Part shown: piece after piece, positions 9,670-20,796 of the stretch
Position numbering within the stretch: the first letter of the stretch is position 1
Layout: every line of letters begins with the position of its first letter
Source: Castor canadensis
Lineage: Eukaryota > Chordata > Mammalia > Rodentia > Castoridae
Length of the DNA: 64,000 bases
Assembly: GCF_047511655.1 (NCBI RefSeq)
Contig: NC_133386.1
Location: 170,831,146 to 170,895,145 of the forward strand
Reading direction: 5' to 3'
Notes under the pieces: model-generated
What the model saw: the letters and a program-made list of their open reading frames with translations, nothing else
The model's database searches: none
What the model was told of the DNA's origin: nothing
Translations under genes and position numbers: made by a program

Positions 9670-9822
9670 AATAGAAAATATGAATAGATCTTTGACCATT
9701 GTTTGTAAGCAAAGTGTGCCAAAGTCATGCCAGCCTTTTCAGTAAGACCCTTTCCCCCACTTCAAGATCCTTTGTTTAGAAATCTTGCAGATTCACCCCA
9801 CAACTCCCTAACTTTAGGGATA

Positions 9823-9906
9823 CTTTTTTTGGTACTGGGGTTTGAACTCAGGGCCTTGCACTTGCTAGGCAGGCACTCTACCACTTGAGCCACTCCGCCA
9901 GCCCTT
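9823..9906 (-). mobile_element. ID-like SINE
   Basis: Clear reversed ID-like SINE: 'tactggggtttgaactcagg', 'gccttgcacttgctaggcag', 'ccacttgagccactccgcc'. It is little diverged from other copies in the window. Confidence 0.88.
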
Positions 9907-10590
9907 CCTTTTAAGAGTTTGCTTGAGCTCAACCCCCACCACCTCTGCCTTCCCCGCACCGTCTCCCACTTTCTAGAGGGTCAATGAATTTATGCCTGAA
10001 GAGGCTCCAAGTAATCTCTGCCCTCTGTCCTGAGGCAAGTGATACCAGTCTTGAGCCCCCAGCCTGACTTGTGAGAGTGGGCAGCCCTTCTGTAGAAGTT
10101 GACTTGTATTTCCCTCCTGTTTTCTACCCCCTGTACAAGTGAGCAACAAACACCAAATTCACTCAGCCACATGGATATTCTTACAGGTAGAAATTTTCTC
10201 CTTTGGAAGAATACTAAAAGTAATGTTGGGGCTGTGGTAGCCAAGTACAATTATTCAGGTTGGACACTGTGCAAGTCCTCCTCATCTAAGAGGGCACAGT
10301 TAACTTTTATCATTCTGAGAATTTTGATACATTTATTACTGTTTTGCTTATTGAACAGATGGATGTTGTATATATATTTTTACAACTTCCCAGCAGCTGG
10401 CAGTGAAGTATCTTGTCTGCAGAGGTTTAAGTATATTCTGTTCTGCTTCCATTCACAAAGGAAAAATGGGTCAATTAATCAAAACCAGCAACAGCTCTAA
10501 CATCATCTGAAAGTAAGTTCTACTGTTGAACAAGAAAGTGCTTTTCTAATTCCTATGCTGATATGTAAGTATATATTTCAAAAATATTTT
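9907..10590. other. Intergenic, no feature recognised
   Basis: Unique-looking sequence. Short frames on both strands lack motifs or splice context. Confidence 0.5.
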
Positions 10591-10692
10591 AAGCTGGGTG
10601 CTGGTGGCTTGTGCCTATAATCCTAGATACCTGGGAGGATTTGCTGGGCAAATAGTCTGAGAGACCTTATCTCCAAAATAACCAGAGAAGGA
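10591..10692 (+). mobile_element. B1-like SINE
   Basis: Plus-strand B1 text: 'gctgggtgctggtggcttg', 'tgcctataatcctagatac', 'ctgggaggat', then 'gagaccttatctcc'. Confidence 0.7.
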
Positions 10693-10747
10693 AATGTCAT
10701 AATGTATATTTCATGATGTGAATCTTTACATTAAAACGTTTCATTTA

Positions 10748-10842
10748 AAAAATGAACTAGAGGCATGGTCCAAGCAGTGAAGGGCCTGCTTTGTAAGCAC
10801 AAAGCTCTGCGTTCAAACCTTGTTCCCACCAAAAAAAATTTT
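10748..10842 (+). mobile_element. ID-like SINE (diverged)
   Basis: Plus-strand tRNA-like unit: 'gaggcatggtccaagcagtg', 'ctctgcgttcaaacc', then an A-rich end at 10831-10838. Confidence 0.65.
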
Positions 10843-11087
10843 TTATGCCTATTGTTATTAGTTTACTGAGTAAGTTAGTATTTTACACACCTCCATTGCA
10901 TTTCATGTCATCTGCTGTTTGTTTGCTACACCCAAGAGGTATTGCCGAATCCCCAAATGAAATCTATAGGAACTTTCCTTACATGAAACAGCATAAAAAA
11001 AGTCCACAAAATAAATTATATGAACATAAATTAGAGATTAGCACTTAGTGATTTGGTAGTGATATAATAGCACTTGCTGGGGGATTC

Positions 11088-11102
11088 CAAGATGGCGGCT
11101 AG
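11088..11102 (+). promoter_or_regulatory. YY1-like site at the L1 5' end
   Basis: CAAGATGGCGGCTAG lies about 10 bp from the L1 start, matching the AAGATGGCGGC core bound by YY1. In human L1 a YY1 site near the 5' end positions transcription starts. Copy B has GGCAGC here, consistent with CpG decay. Confidence 0.65.
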
Positions 11103-11244
11103 AGGGAGGAAGCAGAAAGTGAGCCTCCTATAGTGAAATCTTGGAGAGACACTGGAGACACACTTTGCAGGCATAATCACTGAGAAGAGGCATAACTTTG
11201 ACCCCTCCACACCTCCAGCCGGCGCAGAGAATCTCCACTTCACG

Positions 11245-11997
11245 TTAAACGGAGAAACGAGGAGGGCCCCCAGGGCTGCCAGTGGCTGGCGTCCATACGG
11301 CTTGGGAAGACGTGGACCAGGTGAGCTTCACGGTACTGTGGTACCCCCACAGACAAGCCTGGGCCAGAGCAGCATAGTCTCCTGGACAGACTGACCTCCA
11401 CCCGGGGAAGAAAAGAGAAACTGAGTGATAAGCAATAAGAACAATTAAGACACGCTGGGAAGAGGGTGGGGCGCCCTGAGCGCTGAAGATTGAGGGAAGG
11501 GAATCCTTCCCGGGACTGTAAATAAACAAGCCGGGCGGGCCGGAGAGCCTGTGGCGGGAGCAGGAGCGCGCGCCCAGCAACCAGGAGTGGGGAAGCTGGT
11601 GAGAGTGGCAGAGGGAGGAAAACTCCACAGGAGAGGAGGGAAGACCCACTTCCCACGTGAACTGTAAATAAACATGGCGGCTGGCAGGAGCAGCAGCACT
11701 GCCCAGTAAGCGGGAGCAGGAAAGCTTGTGAAAGTGGTGGTGGGAAGAAAACTGCACAGGAGAGGGGGGAAGACCCACCTCCCACATGAACTGTAAATAA
11801 ACAAGCAGGCCTGACAATGCGGGGGCAGTGTCACCTTTCCCAGTGCTTGGAAAGGGGAAAGCCTGTAGCAGAGGCTCCCACACAGGAGAACTCTGAACAA
11901 ACAAAGCCTGTGGGACCAGGTGAGTGCTAAGTTCACCACAGAGATCTGCGTAAATAATGCCGCCAGCTACAGCAGGCTGAGAGCAGCAGGCAGGCAA
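11245..11997 (-). other. Long antisense open frame in the L1 5'UTR (copy A)
   Basis: A 250-codon open frame runs antisense through the 5'UTR. Its translation has an internal duplication, because it crosses the tandem units: a 'WEVGLPPSPV' segment and a 'WEVGLPSSPV' segment about 40 residues apart. Copy B has a related but shorter frame. Primate L1 has an antisense ORF0 in the same region, but I see no homology to claim. Protein status is unproven. Confidence 0.35.
11515..11810 (+). repeat. Three tandem 5'UTR units in L1 copy A
   Basis: The anchor 'actgtaaataaac' begins at 11515, 11661 and 11790 (spacings 146 and 129 bp). Between anchors, the text 'ggagagg(a/g)gggaagaccc' and 'cagcaa/cagtaa...gggagcagg' recurs. 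Copy B has only two anchors. A diverged fourth occurrence ('ctctgaacaaacaaagcctg') lies near 11891. Confidence 0.8.
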
Positions 11998-12689
11998 GCC
12001 ACAGTTGCAGATACCACTCTCAGAACTGTCTCCAGACTCTTTTTTTTCTTTTTCTCCCTACCTTTGATGAGAGAACAACTGAATTACACCTGCAAGCCGA
12101 AAAACTTACTGAAACTGTATTGCATTTGAACTTGGGACACTTGGTGGGGCTTTTTTTTTTTTTTGGTGTGTGTGTGTGAGTGTGTAGTTTTGTTCTATTT
12201 TATGCATCCCCTTTGATGAGACAACTACAGAACAACATCTGAGGCACCAACTCCAGGACTGGAGATTGAGGCGGACACCCATATTATTAAGACTAAAACT
12301 GAATTGCATATAAACTTGGAAGTTTTTTTTTTTAATTTTCTATTTTCCATTTTATTTTAATTCATTTTTATATATAGATATTTCTTTCATTTACTTAGTT
12401 TTTATTTTTTTATCTTTGATTTTCAATCCTCTCTCTGACTCTCTAATATCTGTTCAGCTTACTGTCGATTAGTACACTAACACTCCCTGTTTATACCTTT
12501 GAAATTTTCTAGTCTGATACCTTGTTCTGCTTTCTCCCTCTTGTCTGTATATTTGTTTTCCCCTTTTCTTTAACTTCTTGCTTTCCATCTCAGCTCACCC
12601 TTCCATTCTAAATATTACCATTGTTATTATTACAAGCTAGAAAATACTTAATTACACACAGTACAGGGACAGTAACAACACCAAAGACA

Positions 12690-13892
12690 GTGACGGGAAG
12701 ACAGAAAAAACAGGGAAACCAGTTTCCCCACAGCAAAAAATTAGTACAGGAACCACAGGGGAATGAAGAGAACAGAAACTCAGATCCAGACTCCAACAAA
12801 ATGAAGATAAACTATGCCAAAGGACCCAATGAAGCCCACAAGAATAATTTAAAAGAAGACATACTACAAGTACTCAATGAGAATTTTATAGAGATGATAC
12901 TGGATAGGGTCAATGAAAATGTACAGGAGACACTTAAGAAATTCCAAGACAACAAAAATAGAGAATTTGAAAAAGCAAAAGAAGAAATAAAGGAAACCAT
13001 AGAAGCACTGTATAAACACCAAAGTGAAAGAGCGAACAAAATGAATAAACAGATAAATGAACTCAGGACAAAAATAGACAACTTTAAAGAGGAAAACTAC
13101 CAGGATATGGAAAATCTCAGAAAAAAGAAGGAAACAGAACTGCAAAACAAAATGGAAGGCCAATCGAGCAGAATAGAACAAACAGAAGACAGAATCTCAG
13201 AACTTGAAGATGAAATGGTAATTAAAGGAAAAACCGAAGAACTATTAATTAAACAACTCAAGACCTGTGAAAAGAAAATGCAAGAACTCACTGACTCCAT
13301 CAAAAGACCAAACTTGAGAATCATGGGCATCGAAGAAGGAGAAGAGGTGCAAGTGAAGGGAATGCGTAATATATTCAAGAAAATAATAACAGAAAATTTC
13401 CCAAATCTAGAGAAAGATATTCCCATACAGATGCAAGAGGCCTCCAGGACACCAAACAGACCAGATCAAAATAGAACTACTCCACGACATATCATCATTA
13501 AAACAACAAGTTCAGAAACTAAGGAAAGAATATTGAAGGCTGTAAGAGAGAAAAAACAAGTAACATACAAAGGTAAACCCATCAAAATCACAGAAGACTT
13601 CTCAAAAGAAACATTAAAAGCAAGAAGAACGTAGGGTGAGATCTTCCAGGCACTGAATGAAAATAACTTCAACCCCAGGATACTCTACCCAGCAAAGCTA
13701 TCATTCAAAATAGATGGAGCAATAAAAGTCTTCCATGATAAGCAGAAACTAAAACAATATGTGACCACAAAGCCACCATTACAAAAGATTCTGCAAGGGA
13801 TTCTGCACACAGAAAGTGAAACCCAACTTAACCATGAAAAGGCAGGCAGCACCAAACTACAGGAAAAGAAAAAGCAAGACAGAAGAGAGTAA
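12690..13892 (+). pseudogene. L1 ORF1 (copy A), interrupted by amber codon
   Basis: ORF1p is the RNA-binding chaperone that coats L1 RNA. The frame is open from 12621 to the TAG at 13632-13634. It then continues in frame for 85 codons to a TAA at 13890-13892. Copy B puts the likely start at an ATG homologous to 12690, which is GTG here. Residues after the start are basic, followed by a heptad-rich coiled coil with many Lys/Glu (about 12800-13290). An RRM-like part follows (KRPNLRIMGIEEGEE at about 13300), then a C-terminal domain with 'TPRHIIIK' and 'KGKPIKI'. The amber codon replaces a position that is Trp in human ORF1p and is shared with copy B. Confidence 0.88.
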
Positions 13893-13942
13893 CATTAACT
13901 TAGGTACACACAATCAAACCTTCAAAAAACTAAGACAACTAA

Positions 13943-16900
13943 ATGGCAGAAATCACCACATACATATCAGTACTAACGCTTAATGTTAATGGACTTAATT
14001 CACCCATCAAAAGACACTGTTTGACAAAATGGATTAAAAAAGAAGATCCAACAATTTGTTGCTTACAGGAGTCTCATCTCACTGACAGAAATAAGCATAT
14101 GGTTAGGATGAAAGGCTGGAAGAAGATTTACCAAGCCAATGGCCCCCGAAAACAAGCAGGAGTAGCAATACTTATTTCTGACAAAGTAGACTTCAAACCT
14201 ACATTGATCAAACGAGATAAAGAAGGACATTCCATACTAATAAAAGGGGAAATAAACCAAAAGGAAATAATAATCATCAATCTGTATGCACCCAATGGCA
14301 ATGCACCTAATTTCATCAAACATACCCTGAAAGACCTAAAAGCATATATAAACACCAACACAGTGGTTGTGGGAGACTTTAACACTCCATTATCATCAAT
14401 AGATAGGTCATCCAAACAAAAACTCAATAAAGAAATCCAAGATCTAAAATATGCAATAGATCAAATGGACCTAGTAGATGTCTACAGAACATTTCATCCA
14501 ACCTCTACACAATATACATTCTTCTCAGCAGCCCATGGAACCTTCTCCAAAATAGATCATATCCTAGGGCACAAAGCAAGTCTCAGCAAATATAAGAAAA
14601 TAGAAATAATACCGTGCATACTATCTGATCACAATGCAGTAAAAGTAGAACTCAACAACAAAAGTAAAGACAAAAAATATGCAAACAGCTGGAAACTAAA
14701 TAACTCATTGCTTAATGAACAATGGGTCATCGATGAAATAAAAGAGGAAATTAAAAAGGTCCTGGAAGTCAATGAAAATGAAAACACAACCTACTGGAAC
14801 CTATGGGACACAGCTAAGGCAGTCCTGAGAGGAAAGTTTATAGCCATGAGTGCATATATTAAAAACACTGAAAGATCCCAAATCAATGACCTAATGATAC
14901 ATCTCAAACTCCTAGAAAAACAAGAACAAGCAAATCCCAAAACAAATTGAAGGAGAGAAATAACAAAAATAAGAGCTGAAATCAACGAAATAGACACTAA
15001 AAAAACCATACAAAGAATTAATGAAACAAAAAGTTGGTTCTTTGAAAAAATAAACAAGATCGATAGACCCCTGGCAAACCTGACTAAAATGAGGAGAGAA
15101 AAAACCCAAATTAGTAGAATCAGGAATGCAAAAGGGGAGATAACAACAAACACCATGGAAGTCCAGGATATCATCAGAGACTACTTTGAGAACCTATATT
15201 CAAATAAATTTGAAAATCTAAAAGAAATGGACAGATTTCTAGATACATATGATCATCCAAAACTGAACCAAGAGGAAATTAATCACCTGAATAGACCTAT
15301 AATACAAAATGAAATTGAAGCAGCAATCAAGAGTCTCCCCAAAAAGAAAAGTCCAGGACCTGATGGATTCTCTGCTGAATTTTACCAGACCTTTAAAGAA
15401 GAACTGATAGCAACCCTCCTTAAACTGTTCCACGAAATAGAAAGGGAAGGAAAATTGCCAAACACATTTTAGGAAGCCAGTATTACACTTATCCCAAAAC
15501 CAGGCAAAGACACCTCCAAAAAGGAGAACTATAGGCCAATCTCCTTCATGAACATTGATGCAAAAATCCTCAACAAAATAATGGCAAACCGAATTCAGCA
15601 ACACATCAAAAAGATTATTCACCATGACCAAGTAGGCTTCATCCCAGGAATACAGGGGTGGTTCAACATACGAAAATCAATAAATGTAATAAACCACATT
15701 AACAGAAGCAAAGACAAAAACCACTTGATCATCTCAATAGATGCAGAAAAAGCCTTTGATAAGATCCAACACCATTTCATGATAAAAGCTCTAAGAAAAC
15801 TAAGAATAGAAGGAAATTCCTCAACATTATAAAAGCTATATATGACAAACCTACAGCCAGCATTATACTTAATGGAGAAAAACTGAAACCATTCCTTCTA
15901 AAATCAAGAACCAGACAAGGATGCCCACTATCTCCACTCCTATTCAACATAGTACTGGAATTCCTAGCCAGAGCAATTAGGCAAGAAGAAGGAATAAAAG
16001 GAATACAAATAGGTAAAGAAACTGTCAAAATATCCTTATTTGCAGATGACATGATCCTATAGCTTAAAGACCCAAAAAACTCTACTCAGAAGCTTCTAGA
16101 CATCATCAATAGCTATAGCAAGGTAGCAGGATATAAAATCAACATAGAAAAATCATTAGCATTTCTATACACTAATAATGAACAAACGGAAAAAGAATGT
16201 ATGAAAACAATTCCATTTACAATAGCCTCAAAAAAAATCAAATACCTAGGTGTAAACCTAACAAAAGATGTGAAAGACCTCTACAAGGAAAACTATACAC
16301 TTCTGAAGAAAGAGATTGAGGAAGACTATAGAAAGTGGAGAGATCTCCCATGCTCATGGATTGGTAGAATCAACATAGTAAAAATGTCGATACTCCCAAA
16401 AGTAATCTACATGTTTAATGCAATTCCCATCAAAATTCCAATGACATTCATTAAAGAGATTGAAAATCTACTGTTAAATTTATATGGAAACACAAGAGGC
16501 CACGAATAGCCAAGGCAATACTCAGTCAAAAGAACAATGCTGGAGGTATCACAATACCTGACTTTAAACTATATTACAAAGCAATAACAATAAAAACAGC
16601 ATGGTACTGGCACAAAAACAGACATGAAGACCAGTGGAACAGAATGGAGGACCCAGATATGAAGCCACACAACTATAACCAACTTATCTTTGACAAAGGA
16701 GCTAAAAATATATGATGGAGAAATAGCAGCCTCTTCAACAAAAACTGCTGGGAAAACTGGTTAGCAGTCTGCAAAAAACTGAAACTAGATCCATGTATAT
16801 CACCCTATACCAACATTAACTCAAAATGGATCAAGGATCTTAATATCAGACCCCAAACTCTAAAGTTGATACAGAAAAGAGTAGGAAATACTCTGGAGTT

Positions 16901-17760
16901 AGTAGGTATAGGTAAGAACTTTCTCAATGAAACCCCAGCAGCAAAGCAACTAAGAGATAGCATAGATAAATGGGACCTCATAAAGCTAAAAAGCTTCTGT
17001 TCATCAAAAAAAATGGTCTCTAAACTGAAGAGAACACCCACAGAGTGGGAGAAAATATTTGCCAACTACACATCAGACAAAGGACTGATAACCAGAATAT
17101 ATAGGGAACTTAAAAAAACTAAATTCTCCCAAAACTAATGAACCAATAAAGAAATGGGCAAGTGAACTAAACAGAACTCTCTCAAAAGAAGAAATTCAAA
17201 TGGCCAGAAAACACATGAAAAAATGCTCACCATCTCTAGCAATAAAGGAGATGCAAATTAAAACCACGCTAAGATTCTACCTTACCCCTGTTAGAATAGC
17301 CATCATCAACACCACCAACAACAACAGGTGTTGGCGAGGATGCGGGGAAAAAGGAACCCTCTTACACTGTTGGTGGGAATGTAGACTAGTACAACCACTC
17401 TGGAAAAAAATTTGGAGACTACTTGAAAAGCTAGACATCAATCTACCATTTGATCCAGTAATACCACTCTTGGGGATATACCCAAAAGACTGTTATTCCA
17501 GAGGCACCTGCACACCCATGTTTATTGTGGCACTATTCACAATAGCCAGGTTATGGAAACTGCCAAGATGCCCCACCACTGACGAATGGATTAAGAAAAT
17601 GTGGTATCTATACACAATGGAATTCTATGCAGCCATGAAGAAGAATGAAATATTATCATTCGCTGGTAAATGGATGGAATTGAAGAACATCATTCCAAGT
17701 GAGGGTAGTCTGGCCCAAAAGACCAAAAATCATATGTTCTTCCTCATATGTGGACATTAG
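13943..17760 (+). pseudogene. L1 ORF2 (copy A), endonuclease-reverse transcriptase, broken
   Basis: ORF2p nicks DNA and primes reverse transcription of L1 RNA. The apurinic-type endonuclease is intact at the N-terminus (13943 to about 14660): '[11 protein letters not shown]', 'CCLQESH', '[10 protein letters not shown]' and terminal 'LSDHNAVKV'. RT motifs follow: '[13 protein letters not shown]' near 15350, '[13 protein letters not shown]' at 15731-15769, and the catalytic FADD at 16039-16050. The C-terminal C-x3-C-x7-H-x4-C motif is at about 17325-17390. Breaks seen by comparison with copy B are: an extra A near 14938, TAG 15470-15472, a shift near 15810-15830, TAG 16060-16062 (just after FADD), a one-base loss near 16470, TGA 16713-16715, and an extra A near 17115. 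It is a dead copy. Confidence 0.93.
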
Positions 17761-18129
17761 ATCAAGGGCAAACACAACAAGGGAATTGGACTTTGAGCAC
17801 ATGATAAAAGCCAGAGTACACAAGGGAGGGGTGAGGATAGGTAAGACACCTAAAAAATTAGGTAGCATTTGTTGCCCTCAACGCAGAGAAACTAAAGCAG
17901 ATACCTTAAAAGCAGCTGAGGCCAATAGGAAAAGGAGAACAGGTACTAGAGAAAAGGTTAGATCAAAAAGAATTAACCTAGAAGGTAACACCCACGCACA
18001 GGAAATCAATGTGAGTCAATGCCCTGTATAGCTATCCTTATCTCAACCAGCAAAAACCCTTGTTCCTTCCTATTATTGCTTATACTCTCTCTACAACAAA
18101 ATTAGAAATAAGGGCAAAATAGTTTCTGC

Positions 18130-18196
18130 TGGGTATTGGGGGGTGAGGGAGGGGGCAGAGTGGGTGGTAAGGGATGGGGTGGGGGCAAAGGGCAGA
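18130..18196 (+). repeat. G-rich tract of the L1 3'UTR
   Basis: Multiple runs of 3-6 G separated by short spacers, with potential for G-quadruplex formation. A G-rich 3'UTR tract is a general feature of mammalian L1. Equivalent tracts lie at about 30025-30100 and 43755-43820, and reversed in the two minus-strand copies. Confidence 0.8.
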
Positions 18197-18405
18197 AATG
18201 AACCAAGCCTTGTATGCACATATGAATAATAAAAGAAAAAGGAAAAAAAAACAGCACTTGCTTCCAGTTGTGGATGTCCTGTTAGTAGAATATATTAGTA
18301 CTTAGTAATATTTGCCAGCTAGTTAATTGTAGATTTTTATGCTACATACATGTATATTCTCAGATAAAATATGTACTATTAGTTTTAGATATGCAGGAGT
18401 TTTTA

Positions 18406-18499
18406 TTTTATTTTTTAAAGCCTACAGCACCCAGTAATCCCAAACAGTCTCCCACTCAAGTACTAACTAACCAGGCCCAACCCTGCTTAGCTTCCAAGT
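18406..18499 (-). pseudogene. 5S rRNA retropseudogene (truncated)
   Basis: Read on the minus strand, this matches roughly the last 80 nt of vertebrate 5S rRNA: 'ggaagctaagcagggt', 'gggcctggttagt', 'agtacttg(a/g)', 'tgggagac', 'gggtgctgtaggcttt'. It lacks about the first 40 nt, including much of the internal promoter. A four-base duplication ('taac/taact') and several substitutions are present. An A-rich tail (TTTTATTTTTT on plus, 18406-18416) and direct repeats at 18393-18405 and 18500-18512 (12 of 13 identical) show retrotransposition. Confidence 0.85.
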
Positions 18500-18512
18500 G
18501 CAAGAGTTTTTA

Positions 18513-19289
18513 AAATAAAGAAAACAAGGAAAGAAATGTAAGAGAATCAACTCGACCATTGAATACATTTTTTGGAGAAGACAGAATGGGGGTGAAGAAT
18601 GCTAGATTAGAACCAGGATTTACTGCCAATATGTATGTCAAGTATAACTTGAGAAAAAGCAGAAAAGGAAAAGAAAGCAGTAAATTAGATTTTTTCATCA
18701 CCAAGTACACAGCAATGTAATTTAAATACTTAACAATGAAACACTAGCTGAAATTTGTTTACAAAAAACTATCTCAGAAATTTAATTTTTCATCAGATTC
18801 ATATTCATCAGATTTAACTACCATCAGTACAGGTGGGAAGCCTTCAGAAATTATTCATTCATAAGTTCTTACTAGTGATGAGTGCCCCCCCCCCACTATT
18901 CTACCTTAATAGTTTCTGTGTTTTCCCTTTATCACAGATTCTTCAGAGATGGAAAAAAGTATGGACTGAAGAATGGCAATGTGAGCAGGATTGATAGTTT
19001 TTTAGCACATAGTACTAATTTCACTTCAACCATAATGTTAAGAATTCAGAGTTAAATATGATTTGAAACCTACATTGAGAGGCAAAGATGATATGAAAAA
19101 AAGAAACCATATGTGCACATAATATACACCATTCAGCTTTGACAAGGCAACATCGAGGGAGAAAACGTATCCAGGAGAAAGCTACAATGATGAAAACTGT
19201 CTTCCTAGGGCAGAAACTACCCCAAATTTGGTAATATTATGGCACAGTGACATCAAATACTATCACTCATTTTTAAGGAATGAGATACA
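18513..19289. other. Intergenic, no feature recognised
   Basis: AT-rich unique sequence with a short poly-C run at about 18885-18895. No gene-like frame. Confidence 0.5.
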
Positions 19290-19492
19290 AAAACAAATAG
19301 TGAGCATGGTGGTGGATGACTGTAATCCCAGTTACTTGGGAAGGATAGGTAAGAGGATCACAGTCTGAGGCCAGTCCTGGGTAAAAAGTGAGAGTTCCTA
19401 CCCGAAACATAACTAAAGCAAAAAAGGGGTAGGCATGGTTCAAATGGCCTAGCTTGCTTGAGGCCTTGAGTTCAAACCCAAATACTGAAAAA
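19290..19492 (+). mobile_element. B1-dID-like dimeric SINE
   Basis: B1 part at 19295-19410 ('gagcatggtggtggatgac', 'gtaatcccagttacttggg'). ID-like part at 19420-19485 ('gcatggttcaaatggcc', 'gagttcaaaccc'), then an A tail. Confidence 0.82.
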
Positions 19493-19640
19493 AAAAGGAG
19501 ATGGGAGGGGAGAGGAGGGCAGGGGAAGGCAGGGGAAGCAGGGAGGCAGGGAGGAAGGGAGAAAGGAAAGAAAGAAGGGGGAGGGAGGGAGGGAATAATG
19601 GGGGAAGGCGGGGAGGAAGAGGGGAAAGAAGGAAGGACGA
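19488..19640 (+). repeat. Purine-rich (GGGA/GGAAG) tract
   Basis: About 150 bp almost free of pyrimidines on the plus strand, directly downstream of the SINE tail, from which it probably expanded. Potential triplex or H-DNA former. Confidence 0.9.
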
Positions 19641-20637
19641 GAACTAACCAAGCAGTTAACTTAACAGAGGCAATGACTGAACTAATTTTGAAAAAGGTAA
19701 GAAAGCTACATATTACACTGATTATTTTGATACAATCAAAAAAGGCTTGCGGACTTCCAAAAAGAAAACATTTCATTTGTGAATGTTTGGGAAAGGGAGA
19801 TTCTCCAGTAGATGGCAAAAGAATGTGTAGACACATTTTTAGAAACTACTTGTAAAAACTGAATCTGGAGAAAAGTTACATACAGCAATACCATACATAC
19901 ATGTAGAGAATGTGATAAATTTCAACAGAAGAGCCTAAAAATATTCTAGGACATACTTTTTATTTTGTCTCTTTAAACTTGGTTTTGAATGATGCAGCAA
20001 AATTCTATTTTGATAGCAGTGAATTTTTTATGTCATCCAAGAAATTATACAACCTCACTCTTTTGCTTTAAGCAAAACATTGGCATGTATGGAAAAAGAC
20101 ATTTATAAAACATAAAATTTAAAATCATTGTTGACTATAGGATGGGGAAATTGACTGTACGCCATCTAGCTGCCAAAACTTAATTAGAGGAGTATGCAGA
20201 GCACGCTGATGATATGAATTAAGAACACAGATTCTAAAATGCAAGGCAGAAGCATACTTCTGAAAATATGCTCTTTAAAATATGCTAAACGGGAGTGATT
20301 GTTAAATTAATGTTGGGAGCAAAATGAGACAGGAATATAAGGGGTGCATATCATTCCCTTGAAAGCATATAATGGGTATTGAAAATCTTTTAAGGAAAAT
20401 TAACTTACGATATTTATGAAATGATACTATTGCCACTAAACATTTGCTAAGATTCTTGACCCCTACCCCCAACTTCTCCAAAATAAAAACACCAGAGAGA
20501 GGAGGAAGGTTCATTTCAAGTGTTATTTCCATAATTAATCCACCTGTGATCCCAAATCTATTTTATTCTGTATTGTTAACAATAACGTTACCTTTAACAT
20601 TAACATTAAATGTAACAATAGTGTTACCTTTATTATT
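19641..20637. other. Intergenic, no feature recognised
   Basis: AT-rich unique sequence. 20575-20640 has AACATTAACATTAA-like short iterations. No coding evidence. Confidence 0.5.
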
Positions 20638-20742
20638 TATTGAGACAGGTTTCACTATGTGAAACTGTTGCACTCAAGTGATTCTTCCACCTCAGCCTCC
20701 TGATTAGCTGGGACTATTGGTGTGCACCACCTTGCCTGGCTT
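20638..20742 (-). mobile_element. B1/7SL-derived SINE
   Basis: Reversed B1 text 'gagacaggtttcactatgtg', 'cacctcagcctcctgatta', 'gctgggactattggtgtgc'. Confidence 0.75.
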
Positions 20743-20796
20743 AAAGCAATTGTTTCTATTGCTGAAAGGATAGCATGGCTTTTTTAGCATCTTCAG

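Larger units (their letters stand above)
11079..18252 (+). mobile_element. Near full-length L1 retrotransposon (copy A)
   Basis: A 7.17-kb L1 with all expected parts in order: 5'UTR from 'gggggattccaagatggcgg', ORF1 (from about 12690), ORF2 (13943-17760), a 3'UTR with a G-rich tract (about 18130-18195), and an A-rich tail. Target-site duplications 'agcacttgct' at 11069-11078 and 18253-18262 define its ends (13 bp if one mismatch is allowed). Coding capacity is lost through an ORF1 amber codon and several ORF2 stops and frameshifts, so it is not autonomous now. Long open segments show that it is young compared with the old L1 fragments nearby. Confidence 0.96.

Noticed and set aside
12812-13672. 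Minus-strand frames opposite L1 ORF1 rich in Phe/Leu/Ser
   Set aside because: Shadows of the A-rich Lys/Glu-rich ORF1; not conserved features in their own right.
14128-15174. Minus-strand frames opposite L1 ORF2
   Set aside because: Hydrophobic shadows of the A-rich sense strand; same artefact in copy B at 26039-27085.
11079-18252. Copy A as a currently active L1
   Set aside because: Multiple stops and frameshifts in ORF2, including TAG directly after the FADD motif, plus an amber codon in ORF1.
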